Assembly (NCBI GenBank): GCA_947044405.1
Contig: CAMRHE010000157.1
Span: 2,680,501 to 2,744,500, forward strand
Reading direction: 5' to 3'
DNA length: 64,000 nt
Source: Leptodactylus fallax
Lineage: Eukaryota; Chordata; Amphibia; Anura; Leptodactylidae
Part shown: positions 22,547-34,400 of the stretch, piece after piece
Numbering within the stretch: position 1 is the first letter of the stretch
Layout: every line of letters begins with the position of its first letter
Made by a program: the position numbers and the translations under genes
Notes under the pieces: generated by a model
Databases searched by the model: none
What the model saw: only the letters and a program-made list of their open reading frames with translations
What the model was told of the DNA's origin: nothing

Positions 22547-23216
22547 GATGTAGCACAGTTCAAATGTGATGGACTAGATAGACCCATTTGGCCCAATTGA
22601 GTAATACACAATCAGTCCTCAAGAAAGAAAAAGAAAAAAACAACAGAGTATGTCCGATTCAGTCTTCCTGGATAAGAAAGGTGTATACAATGCACAATCC
22701 AAGATTTCCTCTCTCTACACACTGAAGCTTCTCGCCCCGGGATCAGTTTTTTTTTTTTTTTTTCTCAATCCTTTTTGGTTCCCAAAGATTCCATGGAGAA
22801 TACAAACAAGAGCCCTTAGAAGTTAATGGAAAGAGTTGTGCACACATACACCCACCTCCATTTATTCTCCACCTGAAAGAAGAGGCCCCGTACCATAAGC
22901 CTAATGCACACGACCGAGTGTGCCATCTGATATACCTCCAAGGGGGGGCCTTCAATGGTCCATTCCATTCCGATGAACATAGGAGGAGGTTCTATCCTGC
23001 TCTAAGTCATCGGAACAGAACGCATTAGAAGCTCCCATAGAGGGGAGTGCATCATGGAAAGCACTCGGATATCACTCAGAGTGTCATCCCAGTGCATTCT
23101 ACTACAAACTCTGCCCCACAATGGAAGGCAAACTCGGGCGAGGACTCTCAGCAGTGTTCAATAAATTTAACTACATCTGCCAAAGGTCTGCAGATAAATA
23201 TCTTGTGTATAGCCAG
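22547..23216. other. Intergenic DNA between VPS33B and PRC1
   Basis: A T run at 22747-22763 and old repeat pieces. No gene seen. Confidence 0.5.
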
Positions 23217-23655
23217 TTTAAAGGGAGTCTGTCAGCACCAAAATAGTTATTAAACCCTCCCCAGTACCTTATAGTGCTCAGCCGTGAGCACCATACTATC
23301 ATTTGTTAGTAGAATGGCTGCTCAATTTTGAGACAAACAGCTTTTCATTCCTGTGCAAATGAGCTAAGAGAGTTCAGGGGCGGCCGATCTTCCTCTCGCT
23401 CAGTAAGTACATCCAGCAACACTGATATAAATCAGAGCTTTCCCCGCCTCCTCCTGAACAAGAGGTAGATCTTGCCAGCTCAGCTGCCCCAGAACACTCC
23501 CCCAATGCAAACTTAGCTCATTTGCATAGGAGTAAAAAAAACTGCTTTTTTGTCAAAATTAAGTGGCCATTCTAGAAACAAAACACCTCTAAGCACTTTA
23601 AGATACTGGCACTGGTTTTATAATGTTTTTGGTGTTAACGGACTCCATTTAAAGG
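23217..23655. mobile_element. TTTAAA-ended MITE
   Basis: Starts TTTAAAGGGAGTCTGTCAGC; the reverse complement of its right end reads TTTAAATGGAGTCCGTTAAC. About 440 bp, no ORF. Confidence 0.65.
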
Positions 23656-24243
23656 ATATTAACATCACAGTTCTGAAAAATCCTTTTAACCCCATAACGA
23701 CCAATGACCTACCTGTACATCATTGGTTGCAAGGGACTGTATGGAGAGGACTCAGGAGCTGAACCCTTTTCATACATGTCACGTGCCAGCTGTATAATAC
23801 AGCTACCACCTGCAGCTAACAGCCAGTGCTGGCAATGATCATGGGTAAACATGCCTGTGGCATTGAAAGTGCCCAGATACCATGGGCATAAATGAGCAAT
23901 AATAAACAACCACTTTAGGTATCTTCGCATTCAAAAATGCCCGAACCATTAAAATATAAAAATATTTATCCCATACAGTGAACGTAATAGTGGAGGAAAA
24001 AAATTAAATAGCCAAATTTTTTTTTTTTTTTTAAACATTTTGTCTTTTCAAAAAAGAAAAAAAAAATTGAACAGAAAATGATCAAACTGTCACAAATTCC
24101 CCAAAATAGTATCAATAAAAAGACACCATACCCAGCTCTGTATATGTAAATATGAAAAACTTAGAGGTGTCAGAATACGGCACAAAGACATTTTCCTATT
24201 TTGCAAACTTTTTTTTTTTTCAAAATGTATCAAAATATTAAAA

Positions 24244-24245
<2 letters not shown>

Positions 24246-24290
<45 letters not shown>
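24246..24290. repeat. (TA)n microsatellite
   Basis: About 44 bp of TA abutting the left end of the family-2 Tc1. Confidence 0.95.
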
Positions 24291-24294
<4 letters not shown>

Positions 24295-25901
24295 CCTTGC
24301 GAAAGTATTCGGCCCCCTTGAACTTTTCAACCTTTTGCCACATTTCAGGCTTCAAACATAAGGATATAAAATTTAAATTTTTTGGTGAAGAATTAACAAC
24401 AAGTGGGACACAATTGTGAAGTGGAAAGAAATTTATTGGTTATTTTAAACTTTTGTGAAAAATAAAAAAATGAAAAAAGTGGGGCGTGCAATATTATTCG
24501 GCCCCTTTACTTTCAGTGCAGCAAACTCACTCCAGAAGTTCAGTGAGGATCTCTGAATGATCGAATGTTGTCCTAAATGACTGATGATAATAATATAATC
24601 CACCTGTGTGTAATCAAGTCTCCATATAAATGCACCTGCTCTGTGATAGTCTCAGGGTTCTGTTTAAAGCGCAGAGAGCATCATGAAGACCAAGGAACAC
24701 ACCAGGCAGATCCGTGATACTGTTGTGGAGAAGTTTAAAGCCAGATTTGGATACAGAAAGATTTCCCAAACTTTAAACATCCCAAGGAGCACTGTGCAAG
24801 CGATCATATTGAAATAGGAGAATCAGACCACTGCAAATCTACCAAGACCCGGCCGTCCCTCTAAACTTTCATCTCAAACAAGGAGAAGACTGATCAGAGA
24901 TGCAGCCAAGAGGCCCATGATCACTCTGGATGAACTGCAGAGATCTACAGCTGAGGTGGGAGAGTCTGTCCATAGGACAACAATCAGTCGTACACTGCAC
25001 AAATCTGGCCTTTATGGAAGAGTGGCAAGAAGAAAGCCATTTCTCAAAGATATCCATAAAAAGTATTGTTTAAAGTTTGCCACAAGCCACCTGGGAGACA
25101 CACCAAACATGTGGAAGAAGGTGCTCTGGTCAGATGAAACCAAAATCGAACTTTTTGGCCACAATGCAAAACGATATGTTTGGCGTAAAAGCAACACAGC
25201 TCATCACCCTGAACACACCATCCCCACTGTCAAACATGGTGGTGGCAGCATCATGGTTTGGGCCTGCTTTTCTTCAGCAGGGACAGGGAAGATGGTTAAA
25301 ATTGATGGAAAGATGGATGGAGCCAAATACAGGACCATTCTGGAAGAAAACCTGTTGGAGTCTGCAAAAGACCTGAGACTGGGACGGAGATTTATCTTCC
25401 AACAAGACAATGATCCCAAACATAAAGCAAAATCTACAATGGAATGGTTCACAAATAAACGTATCCAGGTGTTAGAATGGCCAAGTCAAAGTCCAGACCT
25501 GAATCCAATCGAGAATCTGTGGAAAGAGCTGAAAACTGCTGTTCACAAACGCTCTCCATCCAACCTCACTGAGCTCGAGCTGTTTTCCAAGGAAGAATGG
25601 GCAAGAATTTCAGTCTCTCGATGTGCAAAACTGATAGAGACATACCCCAAGTGACTTGCAGCTGTAATCGCAGCAAAAGGTGGCACTACAAATTATTAAT
25701 AACTTGGCACGCCCCACTTTTCAGTTTTTTATTTTTTACAAACGTTTGAAATATTCAATAAATTTTGTTCCACTTCACAATTGTGTCCCACTTGTTGATT
25801 CTTCACCAAAAAATTAAAATTTTATATCCTTATGTTTGAAGCCTGAAATGTGACGAAAGGTTGAAAAGTTCAAGGGGGCCGAATACTTTCGCAAGGCACT
25901 G
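24290..25901 (+). mobile_element. Tc1 element (family 2), copy A
   Basis: Left end AGTGCCTTGCGAAAGTATTC, right end GAATACTTTCGCAAGGCACT, followed by TA. Long inverted repeats share GGCCCCCTTGAACTTTTCAA. About 1.6 kb. A closely similar copy is at 46154-47786. Confidence 0.93.
24683..25699 (+). pseudogene. Tc1 transposase (family 2, copy A), two stops
   Basis: About 339-codon Tc1 transposase frame starting MKTKEHTRQ. The paired HTH domain is followed by catalytic [26 protein letters not shown] and [15 protein letters not shown] (DD34E). An internal TAG near 24817 replaces the tryptophan codon seen in copy B, beside a 3-bp deletion. A TGA near 25652 replaces CGA, consistent with CpG decay. Otherwise the frame is open. 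Confidence 0.92.
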
Positions 25902-26233
25902 TATAGGTAACATCTCATTTTGCCACATAGTAAATGCTGTAAAAATTAAACCCATATAGAATTTGCGCAAATGCGTTTTTTTGTTTCCAATTCCACCTCA
26001 TTCTGAATTTTTTTCCACCTTCCCAGTACATTGCACACGATATTGAATGATGCTATTGAAAACTACAATTTGTCCCACAAACAATAAGCCAGCATGTGAC
26101 AGTGTGAACCAAAAAAAAATTAAAAAATTATAGCTTGTGAAAGGTGGGTAGGAAAAAACGTATATGAAAAAATGAAAATTGGCAGTCTTTAAGGGGTTAC
26201 CTCCTCATTCCTAAGTAAAGGCACTTTTTGCAG

Positions 26234-26291
26234 TACTTACAGCCTTCAGTCTCTCTTGATAAGTGTCTATCAGCTTGTCAAATTTTGCTAT
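26234..26291 (-). other. Candidate orphan exon, unidentified
   Basis: On the minus strand TTTGCAG is followed by an open stretch reading IAKFDKLIDTYQERLKA, then a perfect GTAAGT donor. The peptide looks like helical coding sequence but I do not recognise it, and the polypyrimidine tract is poor. It lies between VPS33B and PRC1 on their strand. It may be chance or a relic. Confidence 0.25.
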
Positions 26292-27347
26292 CACTGCAAA
26301 GCTGCCTGGGCTTTGTCAGTTTACAAGTCCAGACACATTTGCAGATGGATCGAAGGCTGGACTCTCTGACTTGGACACATCTACTGTGCAGACTGGAAGA
26401 AGTCAGTACAGAGAAAGAAATGTACAGTACATGAAACGGAAGACACTGTGATAAATAGATGTGAATATAGGAAAATCCCAATATAACATGCTGGTTACCT
26501 TAGAGTCTGTTCACATTAATGTTATGACTCATCTATAACAGAGCCATGACAGCTACACTGTTAGCTTATAATGGGATCAGTCAGGTTTTGACAGCAAGAT
26601 TAGTGCTGCAGACTGTGCTGTTCTTGATGTCAAAAATACTGGAACCCCTGATGGAAACTGTATAGTGCTGATGGGAACAGAGCTGAAGTATAAAGGAACG
26701 TATCACCCCTGCCGCCCACACTTCTTGTAGTCGCAGATCTTCTGTAAATTCTCCTCATTTTGATAGCAGGCTCTGATCAGCAGGTGGATTTCAGTAAATG
26801 TATTTCCTGCTGCCAAATACATGAACATGAAATTGAAAATGGATTTAATCTTGTGGCAAAACAAACCCTATCCAACAATTACTTGGAAATGACTTTTCTC
26901 TTACTTTGGGCATGTAGGCCCAAGAAAAATAAGCAGTTTATTTGCAGTCTCTCCTGGCATTATCCACATGCCACAATAAGCTGCTATGGAGTTTACTTTT
27001 GTAAAGGTAAGAAGTGCACAAGACATTGGGAAATATACTGATACACATATCTATGGAGAGTGATGTGAATTCTTATTTGCAATTTATTATGAATTAGGTA
27101 TTATTTAATTATATTGTATACAATGAAAACATCCATACACAGATACACAAGTTACATTTCTGAAATATTTTTAATATTTTCAATTGCATACATTGACATA
27201 CATTTTAGATGCTCCTTGCTGACCTATATGTTCTCTTGAAATCACATTGCTAGCCATCATCATCATCATCATTATTTTATTTCTGACAAAAATAAAATTA
27301 AAAGGAGATATTGTACATTTGGTGTTCGTTAAAGGAGTATTCCTATC
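26292..27347. other. Intergenic DNA
   Basis: Dispersed-repeat text (for example around 26505-26650) and a short open stretch on the minus strand near 26700-26800 reading ACYQNEENLQKICDYKKCG that I cannot identify. No supported gene. Confidence 0.4.
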
Positions 27348-27561
27348 TAAGGCCCCACACTGCGGAAACGCAGCTTCTTTTGTTGCAATTTTGTTGTGTT
27401 TTTTTTGAGCCAAACTCAAGAATGGCTTCAAAAAGAATGGGAAATATATAGGAAGTTCTTATACTTCTACCTTTTGCTCAATCCTGTTCTGAGTTTGGCT
27501 CAAAAAACCGCAACAAAATCTGCAACAAAAAAAGCTGCATTTCCACAACGTGGGGCCTTAG
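27348..27561. mobile_element. Hairpin MITE, copy 2
   Basis: Same family as 20584-20808: starts TAAGGCCCCACACTGCGGAA and ends TTCCACAACGTGGGGCCTTA. The internal inverted repeat GAGCCAAACTCAAG/CTGAGTTTGGCTC is visible. Confidence 0.75.
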
Positions 27562-27768
27562 CCTAAAGCCCCACATTGCGGAAAAGTTGGGTTTTTTTTG
27601 TTGCAGATTTTGCCAAAGTCAAGACTGGCTTGACAAGGAATGGGAAATATAAAATGAAACACTTATGCTTATACTCATCCATTAAATCCACTCCTGGTTT
27701 TGGCTCAAAAAAAAGCACCGCAAAATCTGCAACAAAAAAAAGCAGCTTTTCCGAAATGTGGGACCTTA
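27561..27768. mobile_element. Hairpin MITE, copy 3 (tandem)
   Basis: Directly abuts copy 2; starts after GCCTAAAGCCCCACATTGCG and ends CCGAAATGTGGGACCTTAG. More divergent than copy 2. Confidence 0.7.
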
Positions 27769-29311
27769 GACTTTCTTTTTGCATATTTATAGGAAATACC
27801 ATAAATGTCTCCATTTCCCATGTCTAGGACTTGCATGTCTCGAGAACAGGGATCCCACATCCTTTGTCCAAACTGATGACGTGACCTCTGTAAGTGGAGA
27901 GGTGGTCGTGCATTAGTGGGTCTTTTCATTTACTTCTATGGGAGTTTTAAAACCAGCTAAGCATGCGTCCTTGGTTGTTTTCAGAACTTTAATATAAGTG
28001 AATGAAAATCATTAATGGCCACCTTTCCATTTACAGTAGTTGTATAACAAGATGGGAAGGTCCTGGAGATAGGTGTGGGTTTCAGAGGTGGGACCAGCAT
28101 TTATCAGACATGTACAGCATATCCTGTGAGTATGTAATAAATGTCTTGGCAAACTCCACCGTGTGAACATACCCTTAAAGTCTGGATTCACACAAGTGGT
28201 TTTGGAGCCAAACACAGGAGTGGCTAGAAACCCCACTAGAGTAGATACCAAACCCACCCCTGACTGTGGCTAAAACAAAACTGCATTAAAAACAACAAAC
28301 TGGCACTTGAGTATTATATAGAAAACATTCAAAAATTTGGTCTTATACCTATTACACAGGCCAAAATTAGGCATCATTCACGGCATTGTCTCCCGTATAA
28401 ATAATATCCAAAGTACGTTGTCAATTAGAAATAACTATATTAATATTCGCATTTTTATGCAGCCCTTAAGTCACATATATACATACCAACCACCATCAGT
28501 GATTCATATATGGGCACTGTAAACACACACATTGTAAGCAGCAGTTACACCGGCAATAGCACAAGCTGTCCTTTTTACATATTACTGTACTTCCGCATCT
28601 GTCCATACATATAAACTCAGTGCATGGACATATATCTCAACATCTCTAGTTCAATGTATTCCTGGCTCTATATGATGAAACTATAGCACACACTGTGTAT
28701 TTTGCCATGTCTTAACAGTGTTTTATTTTTTTAGCAACTTACAACAGTTGCTTTTGGCATACGTTCAGACAGCATTTAATGTATTACCATACCTTACTTT
28801 TTTAAGCTATATTAAAAAGTGTAGCCATTAGCAGAGACATTGGTAGAGATTTATGAAAATTGGCACACATTGTAGAAACACAGCGGAAAAATGCTATGGG
28901 AGAAAATGCAATACAAAAATCATTGCATTTTGCCATTTTCCGCCATTTTTCCCCAGAGCCTTCTATGAGGAAAAAACACAGTATTTTCACAGTTACATTT
29001 TTTTTCAAAAACACGCACCAATGCACTTTCCACAATGTTTTTTCTGCAGTGTCTGGATGATATTAAATGTAATCTCATTTACTTTGCTGGGACTGGAAAA
29101 CGCAGCAGCCAAAAGCATGACCTTAGCCAATCAATTGAAAATTATTTTTCAAGAACACTATAATAAAAAAAATTAAGCATTTGCTATGACAGGTTGTCAT
29201 GAGCAATAGTCAATTTTCTTGGAAGCTGTTTTGTGGGCTAAAAATATTAATGATGTATCCTAAAGATTGGTCAGCAATAACAGATCTGTGGTGTTCTGAC
29301 GCTAACTATTC
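27769..29311. other. Intergenic DNA
   Basis: Fragment of the same MITE superfamily near 28180-28285. No exon-like sequence seen. Confidence 0.45.
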
Positions 29312-29535
29312 CCACTGATCAGCTGTTCTCAGCAACTGATACACAGAGAATGGAACAGGAAGCAGATAGCTCTGTTCTCTGTGTAGTGGCTGGACAGAGT
29401 CAGTGCAGATTAGATCCAATTCAAGTGAATTCCAGCTGATCTGCAGTACCTGGTTTGGCCACTACACAGAGAACAGAGTTGCCTGTTTCCTGTTCCATTC
29501 TCTGTGTATCAGTTGCTAAGAACAGCTGATCAGTG
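29312..29535. repeat. 224-bp hairpin repeat
   Basis: Arms 29312-29390 and 29458-29535 are near-perfect reverse complements (CCACTGATCAGCTGTTCT and AGAACAGCTGATCAGTGG at the base). The loop is about 67 bp. Confidence 0.8.
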
Positions 29536-29631
29536 GAAGTGTTGGGAGTTAGATCCACAGATGTCTGGTATTGGTGACCCATCCTGAGGATAGGTCACCA
29601 ATATCTATAGCCTGGAAAACTCCTTTAGGCC

Positions 29632-29948
29632 AGGGCCCCATGGGTAAAACGCGTAAACGCCGCAGTCACAGCAAAGTACATGGGATTCTAGCGAATCCTA
29701 TCTCCACTTTGTGATAAAATACGCGCAGCGGACATGCTGTGATTTCCAAAAAACGTTGCGGTTTTGGAAATCACAGCATGTCAATTATACCTATGGAAAT
29801 GCTGGCAGTTTCCCTGTAGTTAAGATTTAAAGCAGAAAGTCCACAGAGGAAATTTCTGCGAACTTTCTGTGCAAAGCGCTGTGGGAAGAAACGTGGTTTT
29901 TCCCGCAGCGCTTTTTTGCTGCGGGGCGCCACGTTGGGTCTTAGCATT
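29632..29948. repeat. Dispersed GC-containing repeat
   Basis: Begins GGCCAGGGCCCCATGGG and ends GCGCCACGTTGGGTCTTAGC. An internal 16-bp hairpin GGAAATCACAGCATGT pairs with ACATGCTGTGATTTCC. It resembles the CCCCACGT-ended repeats elsewhere in the window. Confidence 0.5.
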
Positions 29949-31349
29949 AAAGACAGTTTCATAAATGTCCACCAATGTTTCTTTAAGATGGGAGACAATA
30001 TATTAAGCATGAAACTGAGCCTAAACAAAAATGGCATGAATGGCTCTGGCTTCAAAAACAAACATAAAAGGAATGACTGACATTGTTGAATAGTCCATTA
30101 TGTTAATGTACAGTCTGTGAATCTGGAGATGGTTGGCAACCTCAGTAGTAGGCTTGAATATATCAAGAATGTTCTTTGTTTTGTTATGTTCATAACCTTC
30201 TGTGCAACATGATCACTTTTTGCCCCATTTAATATATTACATTTAGTTTAAGAAGGTTGTCCAGTCATGTAAGTTTTTTTTTTTTAAACCGCTTAAAATG
30301 TTATAAAATAACAAATGTAGAAATACTCCCCTTACCAATCCCTCGCTGCTCCTGTTCCAACACTTCCCAACCCCCTGCAGGTCTCTGTATCCTTCATCCT
30401 CCAGTTACGGTGTCCTAGCATAAATAGGTTATTGGCTGCAGTGGTCACACAAGTATGTTGGGATTTCGTGCCTTGGATACAGAGACCTAAAGGTGACCGA
30501 CCAGGAAGGGGAGGGATCAATAAGGTATGTATTAGTACTTTCAATAACATTCTAAGCATTTTTTTTCCTAATTTTTGTTTTTTCTAGTCAAGTACAAAAT
30601 AACAAGAAAAAAAAAAAAAGTGGACAAAAACAAACCAAGCTTGGCCCTCTTGCTCTTACCGATGCACAAGGAAGATGTGTTTCGACTGGCAATGTCAATG
30701 CTGGAGGTGCTCATCTGACTTTTTGGCAACTGGAAAATTTCATTAAAATTTCTTTAAAAGATCTGGAAGATCCAGGATCAATGTTTATGTGTACTGTTAT
30801 TTCATGTTATTACCTGAGTAGCCGAATGGCACATGAGAACAAACATTGGTCAGTACAGAACACACAGATCTTTATACAATGGTATATTTACAGGAATTAC
30901 TGCAGACTAGCAAAAGCGATTTGTCCAATGAAAATTGGAATTTGTTGGCCATTTCTGTAAACATCTGACAGATGAATTTCCTTGTGTGATCATATAACAC
31001 CAGGAGAGTCACCTCTCTGATAGTTTAAGGCTATACATACACAGTTGTCTCCCCCGACTGCATGTACCCTAAATAAGGGAGAGGGGAATTAGTGACCACA
31101 AAAGGATCAAGCATGTTGAAATCCAACCTTACCCCATATTCCCCCCAACAAGCACCAAAGTAGCATTTTCCATTATACCTTCAGTCATTTCCTGGATGAA
31201 CAATCATTTTTCATACACTAGGTCATCTGAAAAGAAAACCTCTCATTTTAGATGAGAATAAAGTTCCTGTGGGGTCACAGCTTTTACTTCATAAAATAAG
31301 TCCCAGGGGCTGACAGTTCACACAATGCGGGGAGTCTAGTCATTGTGGC
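29949..31349. other. DNA downstream of the VPS33B stop, including its presumed 3' UTR
   Basis: The VPS33B 3' UTR must begin at 31349 and run leftward. I saw no canonical AATAAA on the minus strand in the first 700 bp, so its end is undefined. On the plus strand an unexplained ATG-less open frame of about 107 codons ends at 30960 (contains LTDAQGRCVSTGNVNAGGAH). Its function is unknown. Confidence 0.4.
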
Positions 31350-31429
31350 TCATGATTTGGTCTCGGTCATTGATTCCAGTATCCGTGCCCCATTTGTAAT
31401 TGCGGTGGTTAGAAAGACAAACCTGTAAC
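31350..31429 (-). CDS. VPS33B: VPS33B exon 23 (stop codon)
   Basis: 80 nt after a TTTTTAG acceptor. Its first two bases complete a glycine codon; then [20 protein letters not shown] and TETKS, stop TGA at 31350-31352. It matches the conserved C-terminus. Confidence 0.95.
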
Positions 31430-34400
31430 CTAAAAATAAAAATCCTTATATGAAACAGGTCTAGCACATATTCCTAGTATAGTTTCCTACTGAAAACTGT
31501 AGTGTATGATACAGCATGTAACTACTATACACTGGCTTGTTACACGCTGTTTTCTCAATTACATTTATCTCTTTGAAGTCAATGTGACAATGGATAGAAC
31601 ATGCAATTCCCTTTAAGAGAAGGGCTGCAAGGACATAACATTCCTCTTATTGAATATTTTTCTGTTCTTAATTTTGGCCGCAGCAAATCTATTGCAAAAT
31701 CCACTAGTGTAGCATGCAGATTGTAATGCTGACTTGCTAAATCCACATGCATTGTAACCAATGTGGATTTTGCAGTAGATTTACATTGAATCAGTTTACA
31801 AGCATTACAATGTACATCAAAATGGCAGGTAATACAAGTCTGGAAGTGCCTGGAAATTTCCCTGCAGCTATAATAACATATTCACACACAGAAGATTTGT
31901 GTTCAATGCATCTGAATGGAAATTGTAGAATTTCAGAAGGTGGAACAGAATTTCATCAGCAACAAATCCGCTGTGTGTGAATATACCCTAATACTTGCTT
32001 TCATCAATTGTGAGTGATTCCACTATAGTATTATTACTGGGGACTGTTCAAATAATTCAATAACATAATTTTCTAATACAATATTAGGGTAAGTTTCACA
32101 TACAGTAGGGGGAATATATTACGGCTGGAATTTTTTTTACTCCAGTTTTAATGAATTCTCCAACAGGCACAAGATGAACCAGAATTACTAAGAGGCTCCA
32201 GCATCTTAATAATTCTCTCTCATATAGGTGCGCTTTGACTCAAATCTAAGGAACTGGTGTAGATTTGTGGTATAATTCACACCAGTTTTCTGCAGTAAAT
32301 CTGACGCCTAGATTCCCAGCCATTGTCCAAAAAAGTGGCGGGCGGGTGCAGGAGATGAGACACGTATAGTTGAGTGCCATTTTTAGCCACTTTCTAGGTG
32401 CAGCCCGGATGATAAATTTGGCCCATTGTGTTTTGGTGCAGTTTTTTGAGCCAAAGCCAAAAGTGGATCCAGCCGAAGGAGAGAGATCAGTCTTTCTATT
32501 ATTTCCCATTCTTCTCAAATCCTCTTCTGGCTTTGGCTGGAAAAGCACATGAAAAATAGTCCAAAAAATGATTTATGCTATATTGTATCTGAATAATGTT
32601 ATGCATCTCCTGTTTCTTGACCATTTTATTCAATAAATATCTTTGAAACTAAAATAGTCCACAAATACTATGGCATTTTTCTAAAAAATCCTGTGTATTG
32701 TATAGAAGTATTTTGATTTTAGATCCCTCTGTCCTGATCATGTGACATAATACAAATTAATTCAATGAAATACATTTTAACGTTGTATATCACATATAGT
32801 GTACCTATTTCTTTTCCTAGAAATCTCAAAGCTGAGATTTCTGAAAATGTGCATCCTCCGAGGAAAACAACAATAATGGTCCTATGAGAATCCGAGAAAG
32901 AATTCCTCTCCGAAAGTTGTTCTACATAAGAAAGCAAAATCTAACATTAAATAGGTTCAAAATACAATATTAAATAGGTTTAGGCTGTTATATTTCTAAC
33001 ATTAAAATTATACACAAAAAATGAATACCTGCAAATTCAATGCTATTGAGTAGACGTGTCACTTCTTCAAGACCTGTCCAACCTTTACGCATCAAAACCT
33101 GCAAAGTAAAACAAACACTTATAAAAACACATTGCATACTGATATACCAGAATAGTACAGAGATATTACTTAATGTAGTGTCCCGATTATGAAAGATACT
33201 TTTGCATATTTATGTAATGTATAACTGTACCTACAGATACCTAGTATCCACTATTATGAATGGAGTGAAAATGGTGGATGGCAGTAATATAAGAATGTAG
33301 CCTATGGACACAGTGGGACACGATGACAAGATCATGCAGCATACCCAACCAACCAATGTTCAACACGTAATGGTTTAAAAAAAGCGTTGCTGAATATCAT
33401 CTCAGGAGGTAAATGTGGGCTATAGCGTCAACCATATAGCTTTCCAGTACGGTCCATTAAAAAAGGAACAATTGCAGAGCGCACTTGAACCCCAAAACTT
33501 TACCACTGAGTATTGAATAAAAATTGCCTGACCTGGCAAGGATCTAAATTCTTTGCAGATTATATTCATGAAGAGGTCAGAATTTGGGTTGTAGGTTGTC
33601 GCCATTATTAGCTAATAAAGTTTTTGCGAAGCATTTTTGAGAATATTTTGGTGGTATTTTTTTTTTTTTACATGTGTCATTTAGAGATACTGGTAATTGT
33701 ATAATGGTGTGAAAAATATCTTTCTTGCACTTTCTAATTTTTCTGATCTTCTTTTCTCATTTTTTTATGCTGGTATATTGGTAAATTTCTCCCGATGCTT
33801 TTAGATCCGTAGAAATATCATGGCTTGTCTAAACAATATGGTCATCTATCATTATCCCTGAGCAGGATCATCTCATTAAACTTCACTATATCTATCTAAC
33901 TCTGCTGGATAATTGGATGGTGTAACATAGGTCATTACCATTTCTTTTGCATCGCTGAATATATACACACATAAGCATACAAAACAGCGGCAAAGTGACT
34001 TACCTGTTCTATTATTTTGCAACTTAGTGGTGTGTAAGCACCACTGAAAATATAGGCCATGTCCTTTGGGGTCTTCAGGTCATAGTCTCCATCTACACGC
34101 GGTATCTGGCAAAAAAGGTTTTATATTCAGGCCCAGTAAAAGGAAACTGCTTGTACACTATATTCCTTAATAAAATGTTGAGCAAAAAAATAGGCAAATA
34201 TCTGTACCGAATAATAATAGTCATACTGCACAGATTCACTCCATTACAGATATTGCCAAGAATATGGGTGCAGACCATGCAGCCCAAGGGTCACAAGCAG
34301 CCCACAGTGACATTCTATGTGGCCCTCAGTAGAATTTCTATTTTAATCAACTTTAAGGATCCAGCATGGCAAAACAGTTATTGTGTCATGCCTAGCGCTG

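Larger units (their letters stand above)
23686..26199. mobile_element. TTAA-type element (same family as 10691-11720) split by Tc1
   Basis: Left end TTAACCCCATAACG, right end TTAAGGGGTTA. It lies in the reverse orientation relative to the copy at 10691. AT-rich interior with homopolymers. The Tc1 at 24290-25901 lies inside it. Confidence 0.65.

Noticed and set aside
27348..27768. Repeated units that could suggest a CRISPR-like array
   Set aside because: Only two inverted-repeat MITE copies, no regular spacers, eukaryotic context.
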